Below the pieces are notes generated by a model that did not search any database, had not been told where the DNA came from, and saw only the letters and a program-made list of their open reading frames with translations. A stretch of DNA of 64,000 nucleotides from Euphorbia lathyris (lineage: Eukaryota; Streptophyta; Magnoliopsida; Malpighiales; Euphorbiaceae), in NCBI RefSeq assembly GCF_963576675.1, contig NC_088910.1, positions 89,410,104 to 89,474,103 on the forward strand, in the 5' to 3' direction. The translations under genes were made by a program, and so were the position numbers. Shown piece after piece: positions 43,943 to 57,173 of the stretch. Position 1 is the first letter of the stretch. Every line of letters begins with the position of its first letter.

Positions 43943-45930
43943 ATATTTGGTATATCTATATATGACACAAGTTCATTTTGTTATGCATTGAAATTTCCTT
44001 AATAAATGTAGTTATCAGGATTGGAGCTCGTGAGCTTAAGATGAGCTTCAAAAGCTTAACCAAACAGTCAATAGGATAGTCATATACCGACAAAAATAAA
44101 CTCCACAAAATCAAAGGCAACAAACTAAGCCTAGCCTTTACCCAACAAACTAATCGAAAAGACCTTTTGTCTTTTGCATAGAAACAGTAATTGACTTATT
44201 GTCACATTTGAGAAACATGAATTATTATCGAAGATTGTGAATATGAGAATGGAGACTTTGTGAGGGAGCAGTGAGTAAGCTGGCTATAATAGAACCAATA
44301 AGTTGAGGATTATTGTTGTCCTCTGAACAGACTCTAGCAAGTGTACTAGATACAAGTAATAAAGTGATAAGTCAAGTATCGTCTCCACATGGATTGATGA
44401 CCAAATTTTACTAGAAAAATGTTACAGAACAGGGTGTTCATGGTGTGTGAATTCTTTATATTGAGAAATATTTTGAATAAGTAACAAAGTCAATGATTTA
44501 ACTTATAACAACAATCACTTGATAATGATAAAAAGGTAGAACAGGCCAGGCAGAGCGGAACAGGTTACCTTAAGTCCATAAACACCCTATTTATTCATGA
44601 ATGACGCAAAGTGAAGTCAAGGTCTCTGCTTTAATGCTCACTTAAGTCAACTCTCGTGTGTTCTTAAGATTCTAAGACTTACTACAACCATAAGCGTCCC
44701 TAAGGTTGGTTCTTTCTTGCATTACGATTGAAACAACATTTCAATGAAGAAAACCCTTGATACAACCTCCTAACATTCCTGCTTTGGGGTTGGATGTTTG
44801 ATAAAAAAGTTCGGTGAAGATGAAAGCAGTTCCCTATCATTCATCTAGTACTAGCATACATGCATAAGCAATGGAATAGAAAGCTTCATCAAACACTTCA
44901 TAAATTAACAACATTCATTCATAAATAGAAATTAGAGAACTTACATAACCGGCCCTAACTGGCCGAACCTATTCAAAATGACTACTCACTCATACTGCTG
45001 AGTGAACAGTCTGCTTCCATTCTACAGATGGAGTCATCTTCCTCGGGAGCTCTTCTCTCTATCAAAACGTCTATTTTTCAGTTCAACAAAAGATCATGAT
45101 TCTTTTCCTTTCTCCACTACGTCTATTTAAGGGAAAGAGAAAAGGTCAACACGGTACATAAAGTATCCGAGAAAAAAGTACAAAAACCAACCAATATTGT
45201 TCACAAATCCTAGAATGCTAGAAATCGTTAAAATCCTTTTGACCCTTGAACACTCAAGGGTCGAGCTTTCATGTCATCATGCTACTTTCGAACTGCTCTA
45301 ATCCGCCTTTCCTGCCTACCGCACCTGCCGCACCTGCTTTCTGTCCTGTCGCTATCCGTCATCAGAATTTGCAGCGTTAGACCGCTGGATCAAAGAAGGC
45401 TCAACTCCTCATGGTATGCGCGAAACAGGCTGCTTCCAGTCTGTTCAACTTAATCTTTCCTTAACTGCACGAAAACACTTATAAGACCTTCTTTCTTGTA
45501 TTTTAACCCTAAAAACACCGTTAATTCATTATAAATAACATGTTAAATGGTAGTCAAATTCATGCCTAACAATTATAGATTTAATGATATAAGAAAATAT
45601 CGATGAAAAAACTTGATAGTTTTGTTGTTTCTAGAAAGCAAAACAATCAATACATAAAAGATTTTAGACAACAATTAACAACCTTTTAGGACAAGACAAA
45701 AGTTAATTACTGTTTTTATGCACAAGACAAAAGTTTTTTTTCGATTAGTTTGTCGCTTTTGATTTTGTGGAGTTTATTTTGGTTGGTTTATGACTATCCT
45801 ATTGATTGTTTAGTTAAGCTTTTAAAGCTCATCTTAAGCTCACGAGATCAAATTCCGGTAACTACATTTATTAAGGAAATTTCGATACATAACAAAATGA
45901 ACTTGTGTCATATATAGATATAGCAAATAT
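43943..45930. mobile_element. Foldback DNA element, interrupted by a solo LTR
   Basis: 43943-44200 and 45675-45930 are inverted repeats of about 250 bp, with shared blocks such as GACACAAGTTCATTTTGTTATG and GTGAGCTTAAGATGAGCTT. Without the nested solo LTR the element is about 725 bp. There is no transposase. I could not find a convincing target duplication, so the superfamily stays open. Confidence 0.75.
44314..45571 (-). mobile_element. Solo LTR with 5-bp target duplication
   Basis: The minus strand starts TGTTAGGCATG and ends GAGGACAACA, a proper TG...CA pair. Flanks are ATTAT at 44309-44313 and 45572-45576. Length 1258 bp with no coding region. The motif AAGTGTACTAGATACAAGTAA near 44335-44355 is of a type seen in LTRs of large plant Gypsy elements. 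Confidence 0.85.
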
Positions 45931-47600
45931 AGACGATATAAAATTTATGTTTTAATGGCCTATTAATCCAATTATTGCCTAATCCCCCATTTAGAGCTTT
46001 TAATGTTTAAATTTTTTTATTTTCTTTGTTATAATATAAGAAAACATTTGATTCAAAAATTATAACAAATAAATTAGGTTCAATAATAACTTTTTTAATA
46101 ATAATAATAATTGTACACCACTTAATTATTAAGATCCATGTGAACATAATTTGATTATTCAGATTCATATTAACACCACTTTATAATTGAATATAAGAAG
46201 ATTGAAAAAAGAAAAAAATGCTAATATAGAAGAAAAGTTAAATTATATATATTAATTAAGTAGATGAAAATAGACATAATTTGTTGAAGATTTTGACCGC
46301 AATCCATGTTGATTATTGTCTACTTTACTTCAATTTTCATTTAGATATTTGATTATATAAGTCCATTTACTACAAGCCAATTTTATTAGCATTCATTGAC
46401 ATGCTTGTTTAACTTCATCTTGACCACTTCCATTGCTTACATGCTGCATTTTATTATTATTATTTTTACTAAAAAAAATGAATAAATATATTTTTTCATA
46501 TATATGTATAATTTTTTTCAACAAGGTTTTATATTTTGAATATTAGATTTATCTACTTATATTTTTTGGGTTATTTTCTCACAAACTAATGATTATATCC
46601 AACATGTCTCATATCCGGTTATCATAGCATAGCATCAAATGTAATGTTTGTAGTTTTTAATCAGCTTAAAAACGGAAGTAAAATGAGGTTATTGAAAAAA
46701 ATATAGATAAGTATATGGACAAAAATATAAGTTTGACCAAACTTAGTGTGGTGATAAATTCAAAATTAAATCATAAAAATTATTGCGTTTCGATGCATTA
46801 CAAAATTGGGTATTAATTTCTTATAGTCAACGTTGTCTTTTTCGTATTTGGATATGAAATCAATTTTTTGAGATGGTTTTTCTCCATAACAATGTGAAAT
46901 GATGTAACCTTTTCTAGTGCTTTCTTTTTTTATTTGTTAGTGTGAGACTATTCAAATCTTGTATTCATTTATCACATACAAATATATATATCGTTGAGTT
47001 TTTTAAGGGTTTAGTGAAAACATTTGTTCCCATAAAAAAAAAGAAAACATTTGTAGTGGATATATATGTTATCTCCAATTTCTATTCTGTTTCTACAATT
47101 AGATTTAGATTGTTTTTGGGTCTGTTTGGCTACTTGCTGTTTGCTGTTCATGTTTACTGGTTGCGGTTCCTGTTTGTTGTTTGCCTTTCGAAAAAACTGT
47201 TTTTCCAAAAGATAGAGGTTCTCTGTTTTTGTAGACAGTTACTTTTTAGCTGTAAAAGGCAAATAAGACGTGTCTAACCAAACGCCTAAAATTCTGCATT
47301 TTAAACTGAAAAGGAAAACAAAAGGTGAAAAGTAGGTAAACAAACGTCCTTTTAGACGGTTTCGAGGCAAAATTGAGATAATAACAGAGAGAGATTTGAG
47401 TGATAATCAATAACCGAAATGAAACCAAATCGTAATAATAATTAGGTTCGCTTATTTCTATAGTCCTATACTGTTCGGTTTTGAAATAGGTTTAATTTTG
47501 TTATCGGTTATTGGTTCGATTATCCCATAAAAATATCGGTTTAATTGAAAATGCACAAAAAAATATATATTATATTTTTATTTCTCATCATATTTCTAAG
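45931..47600. other. AT-rich intergenic; one possible small MITE
   Basis: 47108-47285 has GTTTGGCTACTTGCTG on the left and CCAAACGCC on the right with CTGTTTTTCC/GGCAAATAAG between, the look of a small hAT-like MITE, but its arms are poor. The rest is AT-rich with no supportable gene. Confidence 0.4.
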
Positions 47601-47851
47601 TGTTGGAATTATCTGCCCATATTAACTTGTACTCAGGTGGATTCCAAAATCGGGTTTTATCTAATTGTTATTAGATAATTAGGAATCTTTATTGCATTAA
47701 TCCTATTTAATTTAGTAATTATTTGATGAGAATACTAATCTAATAAGGAAGTTACACTAGTTGACCTAGCACTAATATTGTCGAATCTGTATGGAACAAG
47801 AAACCATGGCTTGTATAAAGAGACCTAGGTTAGACATAAATTACATATCAC

Positions 47852-47853
<2 letters not shown>

Positions 47854-47882
<29 letters not shown>
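47854..47882 (+). repeat. (TC)n microsatellite within the Copia LTR
   Basis: Perfect TC dinucleotide run in the transcribed leader part of the LTR. Confidence 0.95.
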
Positions 47883-47886
<4 letters not shown>

Positions 47887-49159
47887 GATTGTGGATTAAT
47901 CGTTCTTTCTCCTGAATAACTTTGGCATGGGAACAACGTGATTGGTAATACAATTTCATGGTTCAAGTTCTTCCGTTGCTTACTCAACTTTAATTTGTAT
48001 TTTAAGGGGTAACCTGATAACATGTGTTTGAACATGTGTCCTTCATTGATATTAGAGCTCTAAGATTTGTATTCTGTCTAATTTATTATTTGAAACGATG
48101 ATTTTGTACATGTATATATTAATTGTATGTGTTAGTGTTATTTAAGTATGCTTCTAACATATTTAACAAACTGTTTATATGTTAAAACTGACTGAAAATC
48201 GTAATTGTATTGTTGATTTTCGAAAATGCATCTCTTTTTCTTTTTCACAAAACTATTTCAGTTTCGGTAGAAGTATGTTAAATGCAAACTTAATTTTCTT
48301 CATATCGTTTCGAACACGGACCTTACCAACTTGACTAAAGACCCCAAAAACCCTAGGACAATTTTTTTAGAGTCAAATACATGCCGGGAAGGCAACACGT
48401 GTGCCACGCGGCATTTTGATACTGGAAAGCAAAAGCAATATGGCACATATATGGCGAATACGACTTCACCACCTAGCAACACGTCTTCCAAAACGCACTG
48501 ACGGTCTAGGTGGCGTGTGTCAGGTGTGGGGTATTGTACAGAAGGTTTTCAACCTCCGTTTTCGAGCAGACTCTATTTTTGCGTTTTTTTTTTTATTTTA
48601 TGGAATATTTTATTTAATTTTTGGACAAACAGATTATTTGTTTTAATTTATGGAATATTCAAAAATTGTTTTAGAATTACATAAAATACTTTTGAAGTCC
48701 TAGAAATTACAGGGGTTTTTATTTAAAAAGTTTCAAAACTCCAGAAAAATATTTGGAACAAAAAAAATGGATCAAAATTTGTTTGCATTAAACTGATAGT
48801 AAAAAAAATTGAATGAAAATGATGGCAAAATTTAAGTAATTAATTGGTCAATTGCACAATTCAACTAGAACTTTTGATAAATTACCAAATCGGTCTAAAA
48901 CTTCATATTTCACGTAAAATTTGACATAAATAAGTAATTAATGAAATAACACTAGATTCAAACCAGAATAATTGGTAAATTATCCATTCGGCCCGAATCC
49001 CATCAAATTACATAATTTAGACCGAATTAAGTAATTAATTATGAAATTAGTCCAAATTAAAATATGGAGTGAAATAGATATATAAATCAAGTAAAAGCTT
49101 CACTGGATTCAAGTTTTGAAATGAAAAACATGGGTTAAGTAACATTCTTAGAGTTAAAA

Positions 49160-49988
49160 TTTCAAGAGATTGTTCTAAGAAAATATTGTCATTGTCTCAG
49201 AAGATTCTCAAACGATTCAATATGCAATGCTGTAAACATATACACAACCCTATGTCTAAAGGAAATTCCATGAGTTTAGAAATGTGTCCTAAAACAAAAC
49301 ATAAATTGAACGTATGAATAATGTTTCCAACTGAAGTGTTGTTGAAAGTCCGATGTATGCAGTGATGTGTACTAGACCCGATATCTGTCATGTTGTTGGC
49401 ATGCAGAGTAGATATCTGTCCAACCTTAGACTAGCACATTGGACCGCTATCAAAAGAATTATGGAAATATCTCAAAGGTACATCTGATTATTCTTTGTGT
49501 TATCAAGGTAAAGATATGCGGTTAAGAGGATACGTGGATGCACGACAAGAGATTTGGATGAGAGAAAATCCACATCTACATATGTTTTCTTGATATGAAA
49601 CGACACCATATCCTCGAGAAGCAAGAAACAAACATATATAGTGATATTCACTATGGAAGCTGAATACATATTGTACTCGTTTGCAGTACAAGAGATAGGT
49701 TGGTTGAGTAAGTTTATGGAACACATAAATATTACTACTTCCCATAGTCTAGTAGTAAAAAATAGTGATAGTCAATCTATTATCGCTTTTGCAATAGACC
49801 AGAGATTGCATAGCAAGTCAAAACATATAGATATCAAATATCATTTTGTAAGAGATTTAATTGTACGTAAGGAAGTTAACATGAAGTATGTATCGACTTG
49901 TGACATGGTTGATGATCCTCTCACAAAACCTATCACTAGAGATGTTTATGAGAAACATGTGATATCCCAAGACTTATGTACGGTCTAG
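49160..49988 (+). pseudogene. Copia RT tail and RNase H fragment
   Basis: Decayed text at 49160-49640 includes KRFNMQ, PMSKGNSMS, LWKYLKGTSDYSLCYQG and RGYVDA. From 49641 an open frame of 115 codons runs with MEAEYI, QEIGWLSKFME, VVKNSDSQSIIAFA, SKSKHIDIKYHFVRD and DMVDDPLTKP. The motif order is that of Copia RNase H. Stops upstream make it non-functional. Confidence 0.75.
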
Positions 49989-51168
49989 ACATACTTATTG
50001 TCATGTAAATTGAGAACATGAGTATTAAAGTGTTTTGAATTTTATCAATAGACGAATGTAAATATTTATTCGTTGAAATGTTTGATGTTATATAGTGATG
50101 CATATGGGAAAGAGAAGTAACTCACTTACACGAATGTTTACTCTTATTTTGTCTTGCAATGACAAAGATAAAAATGAGGTTGTTTTTATATCTAACGAGA
50201 GTTTGCTCAATAACTGAAATCATCTTGTAGAGAATTATGAAGCGAATTCATTAAAGTACAAAATTCTTATATACATCAGTATATAAAGAGATCATGGTTT
50301 GATCTATTGGGTAAAGTTCTGAAATAACTTAAACCCGTTTTTCCTATTGCCGAAAATAGTTCTGAAAGTAAGAGAACTTAATTTTAGATGTTGAGAACAT
50401 CTGAACCAATGTTTTTTTATGGTGTTTTATACATGCACTCTCTTCAGAGATAAAAAACAACACCATAATACATGAGTTCATACAGGGAAAAGACTGATCT
50501 CAACTTTTCCTAGTGTAAGAATCATTTCATAATTAAAATATTATAGTTTACGAAAACTTATCCTTAGAACTTTAACTTATTCTAGAAGTCCAATTTGGAT
50601 GTGGCTGTCTTAGAAGGACTCTCTAATTGGCTAGGTTATATTAGAGCTCAGAAAGGGACCCACTAGATAAGCGAATTCAAATTATGATAAAAGGAATGAA
50701 GTAGAAGGGAACAATTATTGTTTACACATTTAAACTTTCTATGTTTCACACTCCGAACAGTTATACTGAGATGTATAATTGTGAAAATAGAATATTTTAG
50801 AGATCTAAGAAAAGTTACATGGAATATGATGTGAAATCTGGGATAATGACATATAATTTTTTTGATACTTTTACAACAGTCTGTATATCCTCACTACGTA
50901 TACAATACTATGTTATCGAGGCGATATATATATCTCTAACAAGTAATAGCAATGCTGCTCTCGATGGTATGTTGGTCGCATAATCTATTTACAAATATGA
51001 AAAGATAATGGCAATGTAAATTTATTAATTACGTGCGAATCATCCGAATGATTTTGATGTGAGAATAACCTGACCGGTAATACAAGTTTATAGTTTGAGT
51101 TCTTCCGTTACTCACTCAATGTTAATCTGTACTTCAAGAAATAATCTAATGAACTTACATCGGTATAA

Positions 51169-52336
51169 TTAATTGAATAGAAATTCTTGATCTAATGATT
51201 GGAAGTGGATATCCACCGACAATGCCAAGAAAATAAAAAGATAATTTTGTTTTTATAGTACTAAAACTGTGTGTGTACGTAAATAAAAGAAATTAAATAA
51301 CATAAATGGTGAAATGGAAGCATCAATGGTTCCCATGTCGAAGCAAGAGAGGGACTAGGAATATTAATAATAATTAGAAGAAGGTAATGTTTCAAAATCT
51401 CTCACTTTTCACTTCTGATCAAAGTTTATTTAACTTCTAATTATTGTTATTATTATTATTATAGGTTAGCATGGTTCATGTTAATCACATGGAATTATCT
51501 TCAATCCTTCATTCTTTCTAAAAACCAATTATAATATATTATGATTATTACTTTCTTCAATCATCGTTTTAGAACTCTGGAAAAAGTCTAACGTTTTCAT
51601 TATTTTTGCTATATTTTAACTTTTCTTCTTTTACTTTTATTTACTTCAATTAACCTAGATGAATGTAAAGTCCTTGTTTTATCATATAAAATTGAAAAAT
51701 ATAAATATCTACTCCTTAATTAGAAAATAAGATATGTAAAACATACCGAGTTTTTGTTTAAGAAAAATGTAGATGTAATTTAAAGAAGAGAGATGGTAAA
51801 GAGTTTAAGGATGAGAGTATTTACGAGAGATAATATCGTATTTAGATGTTATAATTAAATACTCATTAGTTTTGGAAATTTATCCTAAAACGATAATTAG
51901 ATAATTACTTTAAACGGAGAAAGTATTATTTTTGTGGTTATTCTCATTGAGAAATTGTGTTGATAGATGAACTACAGTAAAGGCTCATTAATACATAGAG
52001 AGGAAGAATTAATATATTTAATTTAATGGAGATTAAAGTTAATATATTTTGTTTCTAATTGTTTATGATGGCTAATAAGATTGAATTAAGTAGCTATGTA
52101 TTTAGTGCAGCCAATTCATACATTTATAGTAATGAAAAAGCCAGTAGTACCTTTCAAAAAAAAAGTAGTAGATTTTAATAATAATAATAAATTAACTAAT
52201 AATATGGAAAAGTTATCCAATTTAGCACATAAATATATTTCAGGGGTTATCAAGTCATTTTACCAAAGCAGTCGACCATAATTTTGTATATTTTGTGCGA
52301 GATAAGTGAGAGATTGATAATTCTAAAATATATTGC
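51169..52336. other. AT-rich spacer
   Basis: No supportable gene or repeat beyond short AT-rich words. Confidence 0.5.
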
Positions 52337-53042
52337 ATGTTTGGTTTATGAAATAGAAAATGAATAGAATAATTATTGGTATTTTACTATGGGAGATTCC
52401 TTGATTTCTATTTTATAATTAATATTTTTTATTTTTAAAATTAGCGTTTTTATATCTATTAATCATTTGTTTCCTATTTTATTTAAAAACGGTAAAAATA
52501 TGAAAAACAAGAAAGAAAAAAAAGTGAAAAATAGAAAAAAATGGGAAAACGGAAAAACATGAAAATGGTAAATATGTGAAAAATTGGTAGAAACAATAAA
52601 AATTGTAAAAATGCGAAAAATGGTAAAAACGTGAAAAGCGGTAAAAATGCGAAAAATTGAAAAGGCGTGAAAGGCTTATTGTAATAATTAAAATACACAT
52701 TTCAAGTTTTCACGTTTTTTCTTTTTCTGCATTTTTCGTGTCTTTACTGTTTTTACAATTCATTTTTTGCGTTTGTTACATTTTTCTATTTTTTGTTCGT
52801 TTTTACCATTTTTCACGCTTTTTTTTAAATAAAATATATTAAATATTTAAATAATTAAAAAATTTAAAATAAATAAGAAATTACACTTGAGGGATAAGAT
52901 TGTCTTTTAAACTATAGCTAGTTATATCATCTTATTCTATTTCACCAATCAAATATAATAATAATAATTATTTCTAAAAAAATACTTATTCTATTCATTA
53001 GTATATTCTATCAAATTCTATTATATTTCATGAACCAAACAT
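52337..53042. mobile_element. Foldback element with A-rich/T-rich repeat hairpin
   Basis: The ends ATGTTTGGTTTATGAAATAG (52337) and its near-complement (to 53042) are inverted. The centre has a purine-rich array (52489-52680) of loose 17-19 base words such as GGTAAAAACGTGAAAAGC, followed by its pyrimidine-rich mirror (52705-52825), so the single strand can fold on itself. The Phe-rich frames on the minus strand (pattern FSHFYRF) are products of this array. Confidence 0.7.
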
Positions 53043-54609
53043 AAGTTAAGGTAAGACAAATGGTTAAACCCTCTAAAAATTTTGTGCTTCTAAAGATTCA
53101 GCTATTGATAATTTATCTAAATTAAGTCTTTGAAGTTTAACTAGTTTGTTTGGTTTACTTGTTGTTTGTTATTTGTTGTTATTATTGAAAACACATTCTT
53201 TTCTAAAAAGAATGGAATCCCTCATTTTTTGTAAAAAAAAAATTATAAAAGACAAACATAAGATATTCAACCAAACACCTAAAACAGTCTCGTTAATTTT
53301 TACACATTAATATGTTTTATATACAATACAATGGAGCCTTAAATATATGAAATGAAAATTGTAAAAAAAATTCTGTAGGCCATCTTAGTAGGAACAGACA
53401 CAAAACATTTAATAAATATAAAAGAGAAACTTTTCCTAAGAAAAGGAAAACACAAACAACTCCTAACATCAACTTTCTACTCTATGATTTCATCTTCTTT
53501 TTGAATCTGTAGATGGAAGATTTGATTGGAAAATATAGAAGTGGTATTGATGTGGTGAAACATCTTACATACTTTGTCAATTTCTGTTTTGAAGTGAGAT
53601 TATGTAAATTAAATCATGTTTACTATCTTGAACATGATTGATTATGTATTAATCATATACTTTTCTATAAGAGCTTAGTTAAAATCATGTTAATTATTAT
53701 TAGAAATAAAAGTTAGCTTAATAGTAATTCACATATTTCTTTCTGTAATCTATCACCTGAAAGAACAACGATCGTTAGAAAAGGGGCCGAAGATCCGGCG
53801 TACCCTCTGTGATGTTTAAGTCAGAGAAAATAATTGATGAAGTATTAAGTAACTTGAAAGCAATAAGTGAGCAAGAGTACATACTTTTAGCTTTGATTCT
53901 CGAGCTATTTATGGATAACAAAGTGTGTACCTGGACACGTGGCAACATTTGATTGGTCTTCGAACATATTAACTAAAATTAATCTTACCTACAAACTTTA
54001 TGATTAAATTTACATTATTAAGATTAAATATATATTTCTTTAAAATTTTATTTAGAGTTAAATGTGACCTTTATGGTCCAATTTGTAGAATCTTGAAAAG
54101 TTGTGGTAGTTGGTGAGTTGCATATCAACACCATATAGGATAGGCCCCTACAAGGATAACTGGCCTCTAGCAGTTGGGACAGGGAAGACAAATAAAGAAA
54201 TGCCCATCTTCATTTGGTAAACATTAATTTGAATCTGTAAACAACCGGACTTATTCAAATACGTCCTCTTCATAATAATTGTCAATCCTCAAGATACTTC
54301 TGGATACATCTTAATTCGATCTTGAATTTTTTCATACTTAACTTGGAAAAACTTTTTGAGATTTCAAGATATATTACCTGTTCACCTTTCTATTTATAGC
54401 AATAATTAAGACTGCCTAAAAGTAAACTAAAATGGGATTACAATTTCATTTCGAGAGAATAGCTACTATTAATTATTCTGTTGACTTTAACATTTCTTGT
54501 ACAACCTATACGCTGCTTATGCAACAACCATATACAATAATCACTAATTATTTTAAAAATATTATTTTTTTATTAAAAAAAGAAAAAGAAAAAGTTTTCC
54601 ATTTTTGTT
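53043..54609. other. AT-rich spacer; one possible small MITE
   Basis: 53146-53283 begins GTTTGTTTGGTTTACTTG and ends CAACCAAACACC, similar in style to 47108-47285; weak. Otherwise nothing is recognisable. Confidence 0.4.
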
Positions 54610-54614
54610 TTGCT

Positions 54615-54873
54615 TGTTGAATGTATAGTTTGATATAAAGAGGATTATGGAAATAGAGAGAGATAAGTAATCACACAATTAATGGTTTGAATCACCTTAG
54701 TGATTATGACTCAGAGACCTTGTATTTATAGTGAGCCAATAGTAGTTTGTATAGGAATACAATACACAAGTATAATCGTATTAGAACTCTACCTAGCTAG
54801 GGTTATAGACAAATTGAAACTCTAACTAGATAAGAATCTATTTACAGAGATAATAGGAACATTATCTCTAACA
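54615..54873 (-). repeat. Copia 3' LTR
   Basis: The minus strand starts TGTTAGAGATAATG and ends CATTCAACA. It is nearly identical to 60235-60493. Confidence 0.95.
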
Positions 54874-56417
54874 CCCCCCTCAAGCCGATGGCGGGCACGA
54901 ACAAAGAGGCGAGAGCGTAGCATCGTGAAGCGAGCCGGAGCTAGCGGCTTAGTGAGTATGTCTGCAACCTGATCATCAGTTGGAATAAATCTGACACTGA
55001 GAAAACCTCTCTGAACTTGTTCACGAACAAAATGATAATCTAGCTCAATGTGCTTCGTACGGGCATGGAACACCGGATTTGAGGTGAGATAAATTGCTCC
55101 AACATTATCACACCATAGCTGAACCGGAGTGGGTAAGGGAAATCCGAGATCCGAGAGGAGAGATTTGAACCATAGGAGTTCTGCTGTGGCATTTGCCACT
55201 GCCTTGTATTCACTTTCTGTTGAGGATCTGGCTATTGTGGGTTGCTTGCGGGTCTGCCACGATACAATGCTGGATCCAAGGTAAACACAGAAGGCACCCG
55301 TGGATCGTCGATCATCAGGACACCCTCCCCAATCATTATCTGAGTAACAATGGATGTGCTGTATTGGTTTGATGGACATGACTATGCCAAAGTCTGATGT
55401 GCCCTGAATATAGCGTAAGACCCTCTTAACTCCTTTCCAGTGCTCATCAGTCGGACAGTGCAGAAACTGACATAATTTGTTAACTGCAAATGCAATGTCA
55501 GGACGAGTGAATGTTAAGTATTGAAGTGCTCCCACAATGCTTCGATATTCATCTCCAGAGGTTAAGCTGGTGCCTAGCTCCTTTGAAAGTGTTGGTGTGG
55601 TGGCCATGGGCGTTAGTGTGGGCTTGGAGTCAATCATCTTCACTCTGTCTAGGATGTCAGCCACATACTTGGCCTGACACATGTGAATGCCATCCTTCTC
55701 ATATCTGATCTCAATTCCGAGAAAGTATTCTGCCTTGCCAAGATTGTGAATGGGAAACTCATGTTCGATGGCTGCAATAGTGTTGGTGATGTGTGCAGGA
55801 TGGTTGCCTGTTATGAGTATATCATCAACATAGCACAGAATGTAAGTCTTTTCAGTGTCGGTGCGTCTGATGAACAGAGAGTTGTCAGCCCGTGACATTT
55901 TGTACCCAAGGGAGAGGAGGAATGTGCGAAGGCGTGTGAACCATTCTCGTGGTGCTTGCTTTAATCCATAAAGACTCTTTTTCAGAAGACAGACATGATC
56001 TGGTCGGTCACTGTCCCGAAAACCCTGCGGTTGTTCCATATATATTGTCTCTGATAAGTTTCCATGAAGAAATGCATTAGAGACATCCAGCTGATTGATG
56101 AACCAGTTGTTTGCTGCTGCAATGGCAAATACAGACCTAATGGTTGTAGCTTTGATTACTGGACTGAATGTTTCTTTGTAGTCAATCCCAGCTTTTTGAG
56201 TGAATCCCCATGCTACCAAGCGGGCTTTGTGATGATCTATGGTTCCATCATACTTCTTCTTTGTACGAAAGAGCCACTTGGAGGTGATGACATGCTGATC
56301 ATGTGGTCTCGCTACAAGTTGCCATGTGCCATTGTCCAGAAGAGCTTGAATCTCTTCAGACATTGCTGTACGCCATTCGGGTTGTTTGTTGGCTTTACTG
56401 AAGCATGTGGGATCCAC
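54822..56417 (-). CDS. Copia Pol C-terminal half: RT and RNase H
   Basis: A 531-codon open frame. The RT domain shows WLFRTKKKYDG, HKARLVAWGFTQ, QLDVSNAFLHGN (about residue 110), LKKSLYGLKQAPREW and an intact catalytic YVDD box at about residues 196-199. A connection region with YRSIVGALQYLTFTRPDIAF follows. RNase H has CYSDNDWGGCPDDRRST, SSTESEYKAVANATAE, LWCDNVGAIYL and HFVREQVQRGF, then DILTKPLAP. The frame runs through the polypurine tract into the 3' LTR before stopping. It starts downstream of the integrase because of shifts, so it is not joined to Gag in frame. Copying of element RNA into DNA is the family role. Confidence 0.9.
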   Translation of the reverse strand: MDPTCFSKANKQPEWRTAMSEEIQALLDNGTWQLVARPHDQHVITSKWLFRTKKKYDGTIDHHKARLVAWGFTQKAGIDYKETFSPVIKATTIRSVFAIAAANNWFINQLDVSNAFLHGNLSETIYMEQPQGFRDSDRPDHVCLLKKSLYGLKQAPREWFTRLRTFLLSLGYKMSRADNSLFIRRTDTEKTYILCYVDDILITGNHPAHITNTIAAIEHEFPIHNLGKAEYFLGIEIRYEKDGIHMCQAKYVADILDRVKMIDSKPTLTPMATTPTLSKELGTSLTSGDEYRSIVGALQYLTFTRPDIAFAVNKLCQFLHCPTDEHWKGVKRVLRYIQGTSDFGIVMSIKPIQHIHCYSDNDWGGCPDDRRSTGAFCVYLGSSIVSWQTRKQPTIARSSTESEYKAVANATAELLWFKSLLSDLGFPLPTPVQLWCDNVGAIYLTSNPVFHARTKHIELDYHFVREQVQRGFLSVRFIPTDDQVADILTKPLAPARFTMLRSRLFVRARHRLEGGVRDNVPIISVNRFLSS

Positions 56418-57173
56418 TGTGCCATTTGGATGTGTAGCTAAAAGCCCCTCAAACCTTCCTCTTGACTAAAGAGATGACTATCGAAGTTGCATATAATGTT
56501 GTCGTGGACCAATCAGTAGTGCATTGCGAGGCCTGGGCCTTTCAGTTGGAATAGGAGCAGGTGGTGCAGTTTCAGGAGGAGGAGAATCTGTTTGTGGCAT
56601 GATATTCTCTTCATGAGGTACTGCATTCTGTATTTCCGGTGTGGTGATGTTCACAGCATCAACTGGTGTGCTAGGATCATTCTGAGGAACAGGTGTTGAT
56701 GCAGCGGAGACCACTGGTGACAAACATTGATGTGGAGCTAAAGGAGCAGTGTTTATAGCTTCAGAGTCAGGGGGGTAATTGGGGTACCAGGATGAGGTCC
56801 AGAGTGGACAGGTGTGATGGGTTGGGAGCATGGAACTACGTTAGAAGTAGATAATATAGGATTGGGATTAGAGAAATTACCTGGATATGGGCCGAGTAAA
56901 GATGGTAGTTGACACGATGTGCTTACCCCCGAGTTGCTAGATGAAGGTGATGATGCAGTGACTGCTGATGCAGGAAATACTTCTTCATTGTGCTGTATAA
57001 ATTTGCAGATGTATATGCGTCCGGTGGCATATTCAAGACATATATCCCCAGAATGATTTTCTGATGGACCAAGGTAGACACATAGCTTAGAGCGAAAGTC
57101 AAATTTGTGCTGATTGTATGGACGAAGAAGAGGATAGATACCACTGCCAAAAATGCGTAAGGCCTAATAGGCA
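56418..57173 (-). pseudogene. Copia integrase C-terminal and linker, frameshifted
   Basis: The expected text after integrase continues in other frames: RSKLCVYLGPSENH, ATGRIYICKFIQH and EEVFPASAV (57120-56960), then a Pro/Ser/Thr-rich linker (HHTCPLWTSSWYP-type text, 56831-56478). At least two shifts occur: one at about 57170 and one or more between 56900 and 56420. Confidence 0.7.

Larger units (their letters stand above)
47601..51168 (+). mobile_element. Decayed Copia element, mostly deleted
   Basis: A 5' LTR (47601-48045) starts TGTTGGAATTATC and is followed by TTGATATTAGAGC, a degraded Met-tRNA primer site. RNase H remains at 49160-49988. The tail of the 3' LTR is recognisable at 51050-51168 through GGTAATACAA and GTTCTTCCGTTACTCACTCAA, which match 47940-48000. 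Gag, protease, integrase and most of RT are gone. Confidence 0.7.

Noticed and set aside
52479..52700. Phe/His/Tyr-rich small proteins
   Set aside because: Produced by the A-rich word array; two frames are open at once with the same pattern.
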